Assembly: GCA_040752815.1 (NCBI GenBank)
Contig: JBFMGC010000017.1
Coordinates: 1 to 54,968 of the forward strand
DNA: 54,968 nucleotides
Reading direction: 5' to 3'
Source: Candidatus Zixiibacteriota bacterium
GTDB lineage: Bacteria; Zixibacteria; MSB-5A5; GN15; FEB-12
Part shown: positions 1-8,313 of the stretch, piece by piece
Position numbering within the stretch: the stretch's first letter is position 1
How the letters are laid out: each line of letters opens with the position of its first letter
Notes under the pieces: model-generated
Database searches by the model: none
The model's input: the letters and a program-made list of their open reading frames with translations, nothing else
Told to the model about the DNA's origin: nothing
Made by a program: the position numbers and the translations under genes

Positions 1-63
1 CCGCAACAGGTGTCGTTCCTGCGGCCGCAGTCGACGCAACCTGATCTCTACCGGACGGGCCAT
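1..63 (-). CDS. Partial IS630-like transposase, N-terminus only
   Basis: The reading frame starts with ATG at 63 and runs off the left edge after 21 codons. It begins MARPVEIRLRRLRPQ, which resembles the start of IS630-type transposases: a short basic MxRP lead, then an L-x-P-x-ER helix. A strong Shine-Dalgarno site (AGGAGG on the minus strand, 71-76) lies upstream and sits inside a small hairpin, a common way of limiting transposase translation. Only 21 residues are visible, so the family assignment is inference. A short DNA-binding protein of another type cannot be excluded. Confidence 0.45.
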   Translation of the reverse strand, partial: MARPVEIRLRRLRPQERHLLR

Positions 64-67
64 ACCA

Positions 68-84
68 GTTCCTCCTTGAGGAAC
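68..84 (-). promoter_or_regulatory. Hairpin sequestering the ribosome binding site of the left-edge gene
   Basis: On the minus strand GTTCCTC pairs perfectly with GAGGAAC across a 3-nt loop. The paired region contains the AGGAGG site located just before the ATG at 63. Folding of this hairpin would block ribosome access. Confidence 0.5.
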
Positions 85-453
85 CAATATGCACTTGTTG
101 AATATTCTTAGCAAATAATAGTTGCTACAGCACTAGAGATGCCGTTGAATGCGCCACGACGGGGCGGTCGACCGGGGGCAGCGCGCTCGAACCGGGCGCA
201 ACATACAACACTATAGCCACCAGCGCGCCGAACCTGGCGGCGTTCCGCTCGACGGTGGACATAGGATTTGCCTCCTTACTCTCAACCGAGCTTTATCCCA
301 GATGTCACTATACCATCATAATATAGCAAAATCGAGCCACCTGTCCCGTGTAGTTTCGGGTGGTTTGGTCCCGGTCATCTCCCCTGAATTGGCTTGCCGG
401 AACCGAGATTCTGCCCGATTGTACCAGTCCGAAACAGGAAAGCAGCGGCGATA
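85..453. other. Intergenic region with no gene recognised
   Basis: Short open frames on both strands here lack ribosome binding sites and recognisable protein features. The region presumably holds the promoters of the left-edge gene and of the secreted protein at 454, but I could not place a convincing -35/-10 pair. Confidence 0.4.
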
Positions 454-927
454 ATGCGTGTGACTCAAATCTGGACAGTGATATCACTGGCTCTGACTCT
501 GGTGCTCTCGCTTGTCGTGTGTGGCAGGTGGGCACAACGACCCGAGGATAGGACGGCCATGCAGGAGCCGGGCCTTTACGAAATCTTCTGGGTCGATCCG
601 CAGATCATCTACGCGGATACGCTGATGACTCTGATTCGCTCGGAGAGAATAGACTCGTCGAGAATTGACCCCGCTGAACTGAGCACGCATCAGCCCGCGG
701 CCATAGCGATTCGAGTCTATCAATCGTCGTGCAATGTCGCGGTGGGGCTGCACGACTCCAGCCTGCGTCTGATTCGCCCGTTGCTTGTGAGGAATCTCCC
801 GGCCGGCTTCTATCGGCTTACTTTGCACCACGACCGCTTCCGGGAGCCGTCGCTGCCGCCGGGCCGGTACTTTCTCAAGGAAGATTATTGCGGCCGGACA
901 GAGATGGCGACGTTTTCGGTGCCGTAG
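454..927 (+). CDS. Small secreted or lipid-anchored protein of unknown function
   Basis: 157 residues. I chose the ATG at 454 because it directly precedes a hydrophobic signal segment (residues about 5-23, ending VVCGRW) and an AGGAAAG site lies about 11 nt upstream; a longer frame starting at 394 would bury that segment. The cysteine after the hydrophobic run resembles a lipobox but has Val at -1, so lipidation is doubtful. The mature part is short, beta-rich in appearance, with a late motif LPPGRYFL. I do not recognise the family. It sits alone before the sigma-54 response regulator with about 250 nt between them. Confidence 0.6.
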   Translation: MRVTQIWTVISLALTLVLSLVVCGRWAQRPEDRTAMQEPGLYEIFWVDPQIIYADTLMTLIRSERIDSSRIDPAELSTHQPAAIAIRVYQSSCNVAVGLHDSSLRLIRPLLVRNLPAGFYRLTLHHDRFREPSLPPGRYFLKEDYCGRTEMATFSVP

Positions 928-1181
928 GGCGGGGCCGCTTTGCTTGCTCGGCGAGGCGAGAACCCGCCATCGATGGCCGAAGCGCCAAGGCCTGCCCTGA
1001 GCTCCGCGAAGGGGGCTCTGCCCTGCGGATTGCTAATTGACCGCCAGTCCCAACTTGTCTAATAATTGCGCAGAGGGAGCGCTCCGATACCCGACCGCAG
1101 AGCCGATATATGGGAATGTCCCCACGTCTCGCCCGGCGAGATCAGGGAAGGTGAGAATTCCGATCCTTTAGGAGCCAAAAC

Positions 1182-2552
1182 ATGCCCAATATCCTGGTGG
1201 TCGAAGACAAAGACTCCATGCGCAATATGCTCCACGAAACCCTGACCGAGGAGGGCTATCGGGTCGATTCGGTACCCAACGGCCGTCAGGCGATCGACCT
1301 CGTCAGCATCAAATCCTACGATCTCGTCCTGACCGATCTTCGGATGCCGGAGGTCGACGGTCTCGCGCTGCTCTCGCGGGTAAAGGAGCTCGACTCGGAC
1401 ACGTCGGTGATTGTCATGACTGCTTACGGCACGATCGAGGACGCGGTCTCGGCGATGAAAAACGGCGCGTTCGACTTCCTGACTAAACCATTTGACACCG
1501 AGCACCTCTGCGTGCTGGTGGGGCGCGCGCTCGAAAACCGGCGTCTGCTTGCGGAAAACAGTCTGCTCAGAGAAGAGCTGCTTTCGCAGTACGGTATCGA
1601 CAACATCATCGGCAAGAACGCCAAAATGATCGAGCTGGGCCAGTTGGTGCAGAAAGTCTCGCGCAGCGACGCCTCGGTGCTGCTGCAGGGCGAGTCCGGC
1701 ACCGGCAAGGAGCTGTTTGCGCGCGCTATTCATAACCTCTCGCCGCGCAAAGACGGCCCCTACATCACGATCAACTGCGCCGCGATTCCGGGGGAACTCC
1801 TCGAGAACGAATTGTTCGGCTCGGAAAAAGGAGCGTTTACCGGCGCCCATGCGCGGAAGATGGGCAAGTTCGAGATTGCCGACGGCGGGACGATCTTCCT
1901 CGATGAAATCGGCGACATGGACGTGGCGTTGCAGGCGAAATTGCTGCGCGTGCTCCAGCAGAAGAACTTCGAACGGCTGGGGGGCAACAAGACGGTCGAT
2001 GTCGACGTGCGCGTGATCGCAGCGACCAACATGGACCTGCCGGAGTTGATTCGGCAGAAGAGGTTCCGCGAGGATTTGTACTATCGCCTGTCTGTCTTTC
2101 CCCTGAATATCCCGTCGTTGAGAGACCGGCCCGATGATGTCCCGCTGCTGTCTGAGGCGTTCGTGGCCAAGTACTGCCGGGAGATGCGCAAGCCGGAGAA
2201 GGCGCTCACCAAGGAGGCGATGAGCCTGCTGGAAAAGTACCACTGGCCGGGCAATGTCAGGGAGCTGGAGAACACGATTGAGCGCGCGGTGATTCTCGCC
2301 GAGGGGCGCAAGATCACGCCGGAGCATTTGGCGATTCGGCTGCGCCGCACCGATGAAATCCAGCTTCGCGAGGGGGCGGGCCTGAAGGAGATCGGCGCGT
2401 ACGCCCAGATGCAGGCCGAGCGGGGGGCGATTATCCGGGTGCTGAAGGAAGTGCGCGGGAACAAACGCAAGGCGGCGCGCGTGCTCAAAATCGACTACAC
2501 GACCCTGTTCGACAAAATCAAGAAGTACAACATCGACAGAGAAGAGGAATAG
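1182..2552 (+). CDS. Sigma-54-dependent response regulator, NtrC family
   Basis: 456 residues with the full NtrC layout: receiver domain (1-115) with phospho-acceptor Asp52 in LTDLRMP, Thr80 and Lys102; AAA+ domain (about 140-375) with Walker A GESGTGKE (170-177), the sigma-54 contact loop GAFTGA (217-222) and Walker B TIFLDEIG; and a C-terminal Fis-type helix-turn-helix (about 425-450, RKAARVLKIDYTTLFDKIKK). When phosphorylated, such proteins remodel sigma-54 RNA polymerase at distant enhancers. A good AGGAG site precedes the ATG. No histidine kinase lies next to it, so its partner and regulon are unknown. AtoC/ZraR-like by architecture. Confidence 0.95.
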   Translation: MPNILVVEDKDSMRNMLHETLTEEGYRVDSVPNGRQAIDLVSIKSYDLVLTDLRMPEVDGLALLSRVKELDSDTSVIVMTAYGTIEDAVSAMKNGAFDFLTKPFDTEHLCVLVGRALENRRLLAENSLLREELLSQYGIDNIIGKNAKMIELGQLVQKVSRSDASVLLQGESGTGKELFARAIHNLSPRKDGPYITINCAAIPGELLENELFGSEKGAFTGAHARKMGKFEIADGGTIFLDEIGDMDVALQAKLLRVLQQKNFERLGGNKTVDVDVRVIAATNMDLPELIRQKRFREDLYYRLSVFPLNIPSLRDRPDDVPLLSEAFVAKYCREMRKPEKALTKEAMSLLEKYHWPGNVRELENTIERAVILAEGRKITPEHLAIRLRRTDEIQLREGAGLKEIGAYAQMQAERGAIIRVLKEVRGNKRKAARVLKIDYTTLFDKIKKYNIDREEE

Positions 2553-2597
2553 GCGCCGACTCGCCCTTGGGAGGCTGTCTCAAAACCTCGATCTGTT

Positions 2598-2660
2598 GCG
2601 TCAGGTCTTGCTTAGAGCCCGACACGCTCCGCGGGTCGGGCCCGAAGTGTGACCTGACGC
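2598..2660. repeat. Intergenic nested inverted repeat
   Basis: Outer arms GCGTCAGGTC (2598-2607) and GACCTGACGC (2651-2660) enclose inner arms GCCCGAC (2617-2623) and GTCGGGC (2635-2641). It lies 45 nt after the response-regulator stop but lacks a T-tract, so it is more likely a dispersed hairpin repeat than an intrinsic terminator. Confidence 0.6.
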
Positions 2661-2810
2661 CATCGATCTTGATTGCGCTGCAGGGCGTCAGTTCACACCC
2701 CTCTTGCCTTATTCAACGGTCAAGGCAAAAGAGACAAGAACTGACGAAACTGTTTCCCGATCTTTTGGAACAGATCTCGCCAAAATGCCCCGTGGGGCGG
2801 CACAAAACTA

Positions 2811-2839
2811 TTGACACTGCAACCCGTAAGCATTTATAT
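2811..2839 (+). promoter_or_regulatory. Sigma-70 promoter of the ArsR gene
   Basis: A perfect -35 TTGACA (2811-2816) is followed after 17 nt by TTATAT (2834-2839). The downstream end overlaps the operator-like repeat at 2837-2865, as expected for autorepression. Confidence 0.7.
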
Positions 2840-2865
2840 CGTTATATGTACATAGGCGTATGCAT
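2837..2865. promoter_or_regulatory. ArsR operator-like repeat, copy 1
   Basis: An AT-rich 29-nt stretch containing the palindrome TATGTACATA. It matches copy 2 (3219-3247, downstream of the gene) at 21 of 29 positions. Its place over the -10 region and start site fits binding by the neighbouring ArsR-type repressor. Confidence 0.6.
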
Positions 2866-2891
2866 CAGTTACGCCGGGTGCGGATAAGACT

Positions 2892-3191
2892 ATGGACGAG
2901 AGAATCTACAGCAGGTATTTCAAGGCTTTTGGCGAGCCGACCCGCCTGAGGATTCTTCGGTTGCTGACCGGCAAGCCTCTGACGGTCAACGAAATAGCTG
3001 AGAGGATCGACCTGGCGCAGTCGACTGTCAGCCGCCATCTGGCGGTGCTTCGAGAGGCGGGGATCCTCAGCGACCGTCGTGACGGCCAGCAGGTGTTCTA
3101 CAGCCTGAACAAGGGGACGGTGCGGGCGTGCTGCGATGGTTTCTGCGACTGCCTGGACATATCGCCGCGGGAGCGGGCCAAGAAAAAGTGA
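2892..3191 (+). CDS. ArsR/SmtB-family metal- or redox-responsive repressor
   Basis: 99 residues, a complete winged-helix ArsR protein: the AFGEPTRLRILRLL helix (12-25), recognition helix LAQSTVSRHLAVLREAG (41-57), and wing DRRDGQQVFYSL (61-72). The usual Cys pair in the recognition region is absent. Instead four cysteines cluster in the C-terminal helix (Cys80, 81, 85, 87; CCDGFCDC), reminiscent of ArsR proteins that bind As(III) or other thiophilic ligands through C-terminal cysteines. It has its own TTGACA promoter overlapped by an operator-like repeat, and a second copy of that repeat follows the gene. The inducer is not deducible; arsenic, cadmium, mercury or a thiol oxidant are candidates. 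Confidence 0.9.
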   Translation: MDERIYSRYFKAFGEPTRLRILRLLTGKPLTVNEIAERIDLAQSTVSRHLAVLREAGILSDRRDGQQVFYSLNKGTVRACCDGFCDCLDISPRERAKKK

Positions 3192-3218
3192 GCGGGGAGT
3201 GATTTTTTTTGAAACTTC

Positions 3219-3247
3219 TATCGATATATGCACATATACGCATATAG
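3219..3247. promoter_or_regulatory. ArsR operator-like repeat, copy 2
   Basis: An AT-rich 29-nt stretch 27 nt after the ArsR stop, 21/29 identical to copy 1, containing the inverted repeat ATATGC/GCATAT. A possible promoter overlaps it (TTGAAA at 3209-3214, CATATA near 3233). It would control the small frame at 3327. Confidence 0.55.
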
Positions 3248-3326
3248 ACAAGAGAAAACATGCCGGGCGAGCCGGCCCGGCCAGGCAAAGGCAAGTATGA
3301 GACAGGTAAGGAAAGGAGAGCACGAA

Positions 3327-3380
3327 ATGGTTCGTTACAGAATACCGCGCGTGGCTCATTGCTGCAGCGGCAGTAAGTGA
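3327..3380 (+). CDS. 17-residue Cys-Cys peptide, possible metal-linked micropeptide
   Basis: ATG at 3327 to TGA at 3380 encodes MVRYRIPRVAHCCSGSK. A purine-rich ribosome site (GGAAAGGAGAG) lies 6-8 nt upstream, stronger than at most genes here. The frame sits between operator-like copy 2 (3219-3247) and an intrinsic-terminator hairpin (3429-3459), so it has its own apparent transcription unit. His-Cys-Cys could bind a thiophilic metal. It could also be the surviving start of a truncated gene or a leader peptide. I do not recognise it. It is too short to have statistical support from coding potential. Confidence 0.45.
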   Translation: MVRYRIPRVAHCCSGSK

Positions 3381-3428
3381 GCGTCCCGGGCATGACGTAA
3401 AACCGCCCTCTTGGACTTTGCGATCTGG

Positions 3429-3459
3429 CCCCTCCGCCGGAGTCTTTTTGGCGGAGGGG
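3429..3459 (+). terminator. Intrinsic terminator after the 17-residue peptide
   Basis: A perfect 10-bp stem CCCCTCCGCC/GGCGGAGGGG with an 11-nt loop, followed by a T-rich stretch (TCGTGGTTTTGTTT). Confidence 0.7.
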
Positions 3460-3563
3460 TCGTGGTTTTGTTTGGATGGGTCAGACGACCCCTGTGAATG
3501 CTCTTGCGCCGCAAGCGGTGGGCCACCAGAACCCAGGAGTTGGCCGCCCGGCCACGCCGGCGT

Positions 3564-4022
3564 CTATTCCCGGCGGTACTCGATCCCGTGGTCCTCGCAC
3601 CATTCAATCGCGACCTTCTCATAGGCGTCGTTCTTGAACTGGTACCAGCCCTCGATCACACCGAGAATGTGTGCCGTATCTTTGAATCGTCGGAATGCGC
3701 CTGAGCCGCGCAGCGAGGTCAACAGGATTTCCGCTTTGGAGTCATCGGGCAGGGACTCCGCGAAACGCTGCATCATGTCGTACTCATTGATCTCGAAGCG
3801 ATCCGGCAGGGGGATATACGGTTTCCCGGCCATGACTTCGCGTGCCGTCTGCAACATGTCCTTGTCGAACTCGCTGTCTCCATCCCCACCGTCTACAGCC
3901 GAGAGTTCCTCCGTTGTAACCTCGACTACTTTGCCCGTTTCTATATTGAGATACGAGCTCACGTCTTCCGACTGCATCTGCATCGAATCCACAAGATCTT
4001 TTAGACGCACCTCTACAGACAT
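3564..4022 (-). CDS. UPF0158-family protein of unknown function
   Basis: 152 residues from the ATG at 4022 (GTGAGG about 7 nt upstream); an upstream GTG at 4034 is a possible alternative. The protein is acidic, with the family pattern of an N-terminal strand, an IETGKV-like segment, the block YIPLPDRFEINEYDMMQRF (about 80-98), and the ending HILGVIEGWYQFKNDAYEKVAIEWCEDHGI. This matches uncharacterised protein family UPF0158, for which I know no established biochemical role. No signal peptide. It stands alone on the minus strand, downstream of the RNA/terminator candidate at 4228-4347, which could be its leader. Confidence 0.75.
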   Translation of the reverse strand: MSVEVRLKDLVDSMQMQSEDVSSYLNIETGKVVEVTTEELSAVDGGDGDSEFDKDMLQTAREVMAGKPYIPLPDRFEINEYDMMQRFAESLPDDSKAEILLTSLRGSGAFRRFKDTAHILGVIEGWYQFKNDAYEKVAIEWCEDHGIEYRRE

Positions 4023-4227
4023 GTTGGGCCTCACTCACTGATTAGGTGACCACTGTTGGAACTGACTGTGTCTTCACACTTGAAAGAAATACGAGCCCGC
4101 GCTGGTGAGTCAATAGGAGTTCTGTTGACGCACACGGTCAAGCAAACAGGTCGGTCCTGAACCGAGTTTCATCCAGATGATGTGAGTGGCAGTGAGGAAC
4201 AGGGATGCAGCCGAAAAAAGTCTACCC

Positions 4228-4266
4228 CAAATAAAAACCCAGGTGGGTCGGTAAACCTACCTGGGT
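4228..4266 (-). terminator. Intrinsic terminator on the minus strand
   Basis: Arms ACCCAGGT/ACCTGGGT close a stem (4237-4266) that is extended by three more pairs after one mismatch. On the minus strand it is followed directly by TTTTTATTT (4236-4228), the classic layout. It ends the RNA candidate starting near 4312, and may also stop nrdJ read-through. Confidence 0.8.
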
Positions 4267-4312
4267 GGACGATATTAGGTAATCCACAGAAAGAGTAACA
4301 CTTTCCGATTGC
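4228..4312 (-). ncRNA. Candidate ~85-nt small RNA or attenuated leader
   Basis: Between a near-consensus promoter (4319-4347) and an intrinsic terminator (4228-4266) lies about 85 nt with no plausible coding frame. Near the 5' end GGAAAG can pair with CTTTC to give a small hairpin; the 3' half is the terminator. It lies downstream of nrdJ and upstream of the UPF0158 gene on the same strand. It may be a free-standing small RNA or a leader whose terminator controls UPF0158. I do not recognise any known RNA family. The start point is inferred from the -10 box. Confidence 0.5.
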
Positions 4313-4318
4313 ACAAAG

Positions 4319-4347
4319 AAAATACCCCCTCCCGCCAGGTTTGTCAA
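4319..4347 (-). promoter_or_regulatory. Sigma-70 promoter of the RNA candidate
   Basis: On the minus strand TTGACA (4347-4342), a 17-nt spacer and TATTTT (4324-4319). Predicted start near 4312. Confidence 0.65.
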
Positions 4348-4472
4348 GGAAAAAATGCAGATTTTCTGCGGCTAATCGCCCCTCGACCGGACCCGCCCCT
4401 CCATCGGCAGGTCCCAACTGCTCAACCCGAAACCGAATTGGAGCCGGGTAAATCGGCCTAAATCGCTCTGGT

Positions 4473-7400
4473 TTAAGAACATCCAGAGGTGGCGCCGCAG
4501 GTGTCGCACTTCAGGCAGGTGCCGTTGCGGACCATGGTAAACTGGCCGCATTCGGCGCACATATCGCCCTCGTAACCTCTCAGGCGCGCGATTTCGATTC
4601 TCTCCCGGAAACGGTGGCTGGGCGCAGCAGACCCGGCATTTTCTGCCGGGGCGACAAGCTCAAGCACCGCTTGCGGTTTTGAAGATGCTTCTGCAGCCGA
4701 AGCCTGCATCGGCTCACCATCGGGGGTTCCTCCATGATTGCCGTTGCCCCCTCCGCCGTTACCGCCATTGCCGCCGCGCGGGTCAAAGCGAAGGTGGCTG
4801 CTGTACAGGTCATCACTCACACGGTTGCCACGAGTCAACTGCCCGGTGATCTGGGCTGTGGCTTCCTCTTCTTCTTCGAACTCGATTGATTCTTCCCGCG
4901 GGGCGCCAAGGGTGTCGCTGCGCAGATCGTCCTCGCTGATATGCGCCAGGTCGGTGCGGCCCAGGTAGCTTATCGCCAACTCGCGGAAGATATAGTCAAT
5001 AATCGATGTGGACATCTTGATCGATTTATTGCCGGTCACGATCCCGCTCGGTTCAAACCGGCTGAACAAAAACGCCTCGACAAATTCCTCAAGTGGCACG
5101 CCGTGCTGTAGGCCGAGCGAAACCGAGATGGCGAAGCAGTTCATCAGGGAGCGGAACGCAGCCCCCTCGCGGTGCATATCGACAAAGATCTCACCGAGAG
5201 TGCCGTCGGAGTATTCCCCGGTGCGAAGGTAGATTTTGTGGCCGGCCACCACCGCCTTTTGCGTGTAGCCCGCGCGGCGATAGGGCAGGCGCCGCCGCTT
5301 GGCGATATAGCGGTAGACCAGGCGCTCGGCCATCTTCTGCGACACGTGCTGGACGGTCATGTCCTTCGCCACAGCGCCCTCGTCGAACAACTGCGCACTC
5401 AGCGGCTGGCTCAGCTTGGAGCCGTCGCGATAGAGCGCCACCGCCTTGTTCATCCCCTCCCAGGCGGTCAGATACGCGTTTTTGACATCTTCGATAGTTG
5501 CCTCAGCGGGCATGTTGATCGTCTTGGAGATCGCCCCCGAGATAAACGGCTGTGCCGCCGACATCATCTGGATATGCGCTTTGTAGCTGATGAACCGTTG
5601 TCCGGTCCGTCCGCACTTGTTGGCGCAGTCGAATATCGGCAGGTGGCTGTCCTTGAGGCCGGGGGCGCCCTCGACCGTCATGGTGCCGCAGCAGTACTCG
5701 TTGGCGGCAATGATCTGATCGGGGGTGAACCCGAGTTCCCTGAGCAGACTGAAATCCCATGATTCCGCCACTTTCGGCGTGAACCCCAGTGTTTCATGAA
5801 CGAACTCTTCGCCGAGCACATGTTTGTTGAAAGCGAAGCTAATATCGAAGCAGGCGCCGAGCGCGCTTTCCACTTTCTGAACTTCCTCGTCGCCGAACCC
5901 TTTGGCTTTGAGCGACTCGTGATTCACAAACGGGGCGTCTTTGAGCGTCTTGCGGCCGGTAGCATGGGTGACAATCCGCTCGATCTCGTCCTCGGCATAA
6001 CCGAGGCGGCGCAGAGCGATCGGGATCGACTGATTGATGATCTTGAAATATCCGCCGCCCGCCAGCTTCTTGAACTTCACGAGCGCGAAATCCGGCTCAA
6101 TGCCGGTGGTATCGCAGTCCATGAGCAGGCCGATCGTCCCGGTCGGGGCGATTACGGTCGCCTGGGCGTTGCGATAGCCGTGGACCTCGCCCATTTCGAG
6201 CGCCTTGTCCCAGACCTCGCGGGCCGCCTGAGTCAGATCTTCCGGAAGGTAGTTAGGATTGATCCCGTGCGGCTTGATGGTCAGGCCTTCGTACTCCGAG
6301 CGGTCGGCGTTGTAGGCCGCGCGGCGATGGTTGCGGATGACCCGGAGCATGTGGTTCCGGTTGCGATAGAAGCCGGGGAACGGCCCGAGCTCTCTGGCCA
6401 TTTCGGCCGAGGTCACGTACGCCTGACCGGTCAGGATACTCGAGAGCGCCCCGCACCAGGCGTAGGCTCGCGCCGAATCGTACGGGATACCCAGGCGCAT
6501 GAGCACCGTGCCCAGGTTAGCGTAGCCCAGGCCAAGCGTGCGAAATTCGTAGCTCTTGCGGGCGATCTCTTTCGACGGGAACGACGCCATCAGCACCGAG
6601 ATCTCCAGCACGATAGTCCAGAGCCTGATAGCGTGGCGGTACCCCTCGATATCCAACTGACCGGATTCGTCAAGGAACTTGGCGACATTGATCGAGGCCA
6701 GATTACAGGCAGTATCGTCGAGGAACATGTACTCCGAGCACGGATTGGAGGCATTGATACGGCCGTCCTCGGGGCACGTGTGCCATTCGTTGATGGTGGT
6801 ATCGAACTGGACACCGGGGTCAGCGCATGACCAGGCGGCGTAGCTGATGCTCTCCCACAGATCGGTGGCCGGAATGGCTCTTGCACTCCTGCCGCTGGTG
6901 CGCACTCGGAGCGGCCAATCCTCGCGGGCTCGCAGCTTATCGAAGAAGGCGTTCGGTATGCGGACCGAGTTGTTGGAGTTTTGGCCCGCGACTGTCAAAT
7001 AGGCTTCGCTATCCCAGTTGGTGTCGAGATCGACAAAATCGATTTCGGATACGCCCTGACGGGCTAATTCGAGGACCTTTTTGATATAAGCGGCCGGGAC
7101 GGCATACTGCCGCGCCGAGGCGAGAGCGTTTCTTAGGGCCGGGTTCTTGGCAGGATCGGTTTCGACCTTCTGATGGCCATTGTCACCCTTGGCTGCTGTT
7201 GCCGCAAAGATATCTCGCAACTGCTGGCGAATGACTTTGGATCCGGCTACCAGCGCGGCGACTTTCTGCTCTTCGACCACTTTCCAGTTGATGAAGTCAA
7301 GAATATCGGGATGATCGAGATCGAGACAGACCATCTTGGCGGCGCGCCGGGTCGTACCGCCCGATTTGATGGCGCCGGCGGCGCGATCACCGATCCGCAG

Positions 7401-8123
7401 GAAAGACATCAGCCCCGATGATTTCCCGCCTCCGGAGAGTGGTTCGTTGACACCGCGAAGGTTGGAGAAGTTGCTGCCGGTTCCTGAGCCGTATTTGAAT
7501 AGCCGCGCCTCGCGCACCCAGAGATCCATGATGCCGCCCTCGTTGACCAGATCATCCTGGACGGACTGGATGAAGCAGGCGTGCGGCTGGGGGCGCTCGT
7601 AGGCGTTTTTCGTTTCCGTCATCACGTGGGTTTCGGGATCGATATAGAAATGGCCCTGAGATTTCCCCGCGATCCCGTAGGTTTCATAAAGCCCGGTATT
7701 GAACCACTGCGGGGAATTCGGTGCAGCCACCTGGGCCGCCAGCATGTAGACCAGCTCATCGTAAAACGCCCGGGCATCGTGGTCGGTATCAAAATAGCCA
7801 TGGCGCTGACCCCACTTGCGCCAGCAGTCGGCCAGACGGTGGAACACCTGGCGGGCGTCGGTTTCGCCGCCGGTTTTTTGATGCCCGTCTTCGTCGAGCA
7901 CGGGGTTGCCGTTCTGGTCGACCAGCGGTACGCCGGCCTTGCGGAAGTACTTCTGGGCCAGAATATCCACCGCCACCGGCGACCAATCCTCCGGCACCTG
8001 GATGTTGTCGTGCTTGAAGACAACGGTGCCGTCGGGGTTCTTTATTTCCGATGAGCGATTGGCGAAGTTTATACGAGAATAGGGAGACTCTCCGTCGCGC
8101 GTGAAAAACCGCTGGAGTTTCAA
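4473..8123 (-). CDS. nrdJ: Adenosylcobalamin-dependent (class II) ribonucleotide reductase
   Basis: 1216 residues. It reduces ribonucleotides to deoxyribonucleotides using a radical made from vitamin B12, without needing oxygen. Visible hallmarks: [10 protein letters not shown] (about 135), [13 protein letters not shown] (about 213), [11 protein letters not shown], the radical-site motif NPCSE (about 460), [11 protein letters not shown], and a C-terminal tail with zinc-ribbon pairs CAECGQF and CLKCDTCG ending GCS, which likely shuttles electrons. The length fits the large zinc-tailed form. The start is TTG, supported by AGGAGG 6 nt upstream. Two NrdR-box-like palindromes lie about 145-190 nt upstream of the start codon. 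No nrdA/B genes are seen in the window. Confidence 0.95.
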   Translation of the reverse strand: MKLQRFFTRDGESPYSRINFANRSSEIKNPDGTVVFKHDNIQVPEDWSPVAVDILAQKYFRKAGVPLVDQNGNPVLDEDGHQKTGGETDARQVFHRLADCWRKWGQRHGYFDTDHDARAFYDELVYMLAAQVAAPNSPQWFNTGLYETYGIAGKSQGHFYIDPETHVMTETKNAYERPQPHACFIQSVQDDLVNEGGIMDLWVREARLFKYGSGTGSNFSNLRGVNEPLSGGGKSSGLMSFLRIGDRAAGAIKSGGTTRRAAKMVCLDLDHPDILDFINWKVVEEQKVAALVAGSKVIRQQLRDIFAATAAKGDNGHQKVETDPAKNPALRNALASARQYAVPAAYIKKVLELARQGVSEIDFVDLDTNWDSEAYLTVAGQNSNNSVRIPNAFFDKLRAREDWPLRVRTSGRSARAIPATDLWESISYAAWSCADPGVQFDTTINEWHTCPEDGRINASNPCSEYMFLDDTACNLASINVAKFLDESGQLDIEGYRHAIRLWTIVLEISVLMASFPSKEIARKSYEFRTLGLGYANLGTVLMRLGIPYDSARAYAWCGALSSILTGQAYVTSAEMARELGPFPGFYRNRNHMLRVIRNHRRAAYNADRSEYEGLTIKPHGINPNYLPEDLTQAAREVWDKALEMGEVHGYRNAQATVIAPTGTIGLLMDCDTTGIEPDFALVKFKKLAGGGYFKIINQSIPIALRRLGYAEDEIERIVTHATGRKTLKDAPFVNHESLKAKGFGDEEVQKVESALGACFDISFAFNKHVLGEEFVHETLGFTPKVAESWDFSLLRELGFTPDQIIAANEYCCGTMTVEGAPGLKDSHLPIFDCANKCGRTGQRFISYKAHIQMMSAAQPFISGAISKTINMPAEATIEDVKNAYLTAWEGMNKAVALYRDGSKLSQPLSAQLFDEGAVAKDMTVQHVSQKMAERLVYRYIAKRRRLPYRRAGYTQKAVVAGHKIYLRTGEYSDGTLGEIFVDMHREGAAFRSLMNCFAISVSLGLQHGVPLEEFVEAFLFSRFEPSGIVTGNKSIKMSTSIIDYIFRELAISYLGRTDLAHISEDDLRSDTLGAPREESIEFEEEEEATAQITGQLTRGNRVSDDLYSSHLRFDPRGGNGGNGGGGNGNHGGTPDGEPMQASAAEASSKPQAVLELVAPAENAGSAAPSHRFRERIEIARLRGYEGDMCAECGQFTMVRNGTCLKCDTCGATSGCS

Positions 8124-8266
8124 GAAGTACCTCCTGTACTAATGCAATTTCCGTTTTGCCCTGGCCAGTATCCGCACAGCCGAATGGTGGGTCCCCCGCC
8201 TTTTTCCATCAGACGGGGCCACGCCGTCAAACCGCTAGCGGATCCTTGCTTGTTTCAGCCAAGAGG

Positions 8267-8282
8267 CCACAATATGTTGTGG
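8267..8282. promoter_or_regulatory. NrdR-box-like palindrome 1
   Basis: CCACAATATGTTGTGG: 6-bp arms CCACAA/TTGTGG around TATG, close to the NrdR box layout (ACAC-AT-rich-GTGT). It lies upstream of nrdJ and is the better of two boxes spaced exactly 31 nt start to start. Confidence 0.7.
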
Positions 8283-8297
8283 TTACGAACTTACTCA

Positions 8298-8313
8298 CCA
8301 CAAAAAATAGCGG
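8298..8313. promoter_or_regulatory. NrdR-box-like palindrome 2
   Basis: CCACAAAAAATAGCGG shares CCACAA with box 1 and an imperfect right arm. The 31-nt offset equals about three helical turns, the known spacing of tandem NrdR boxes. Confidence 0.6.

Noticed and set aside
149-454. 101-residue frame at the left end
   Set aside because: No ribosome site and no protein-like pattern; it ends at the start of the small secreted gene.
1059-2327. 422-residue frame opposite the response regulator
   Set aside because: Antisense shadow of a high-GC gene: His/Arg-rich, no domain and no start signal.
5796-6830. 344-residue frame opposite nrdJ
   Set aside because: Antisense shadow of nrdJ with no ribosome site or domain.
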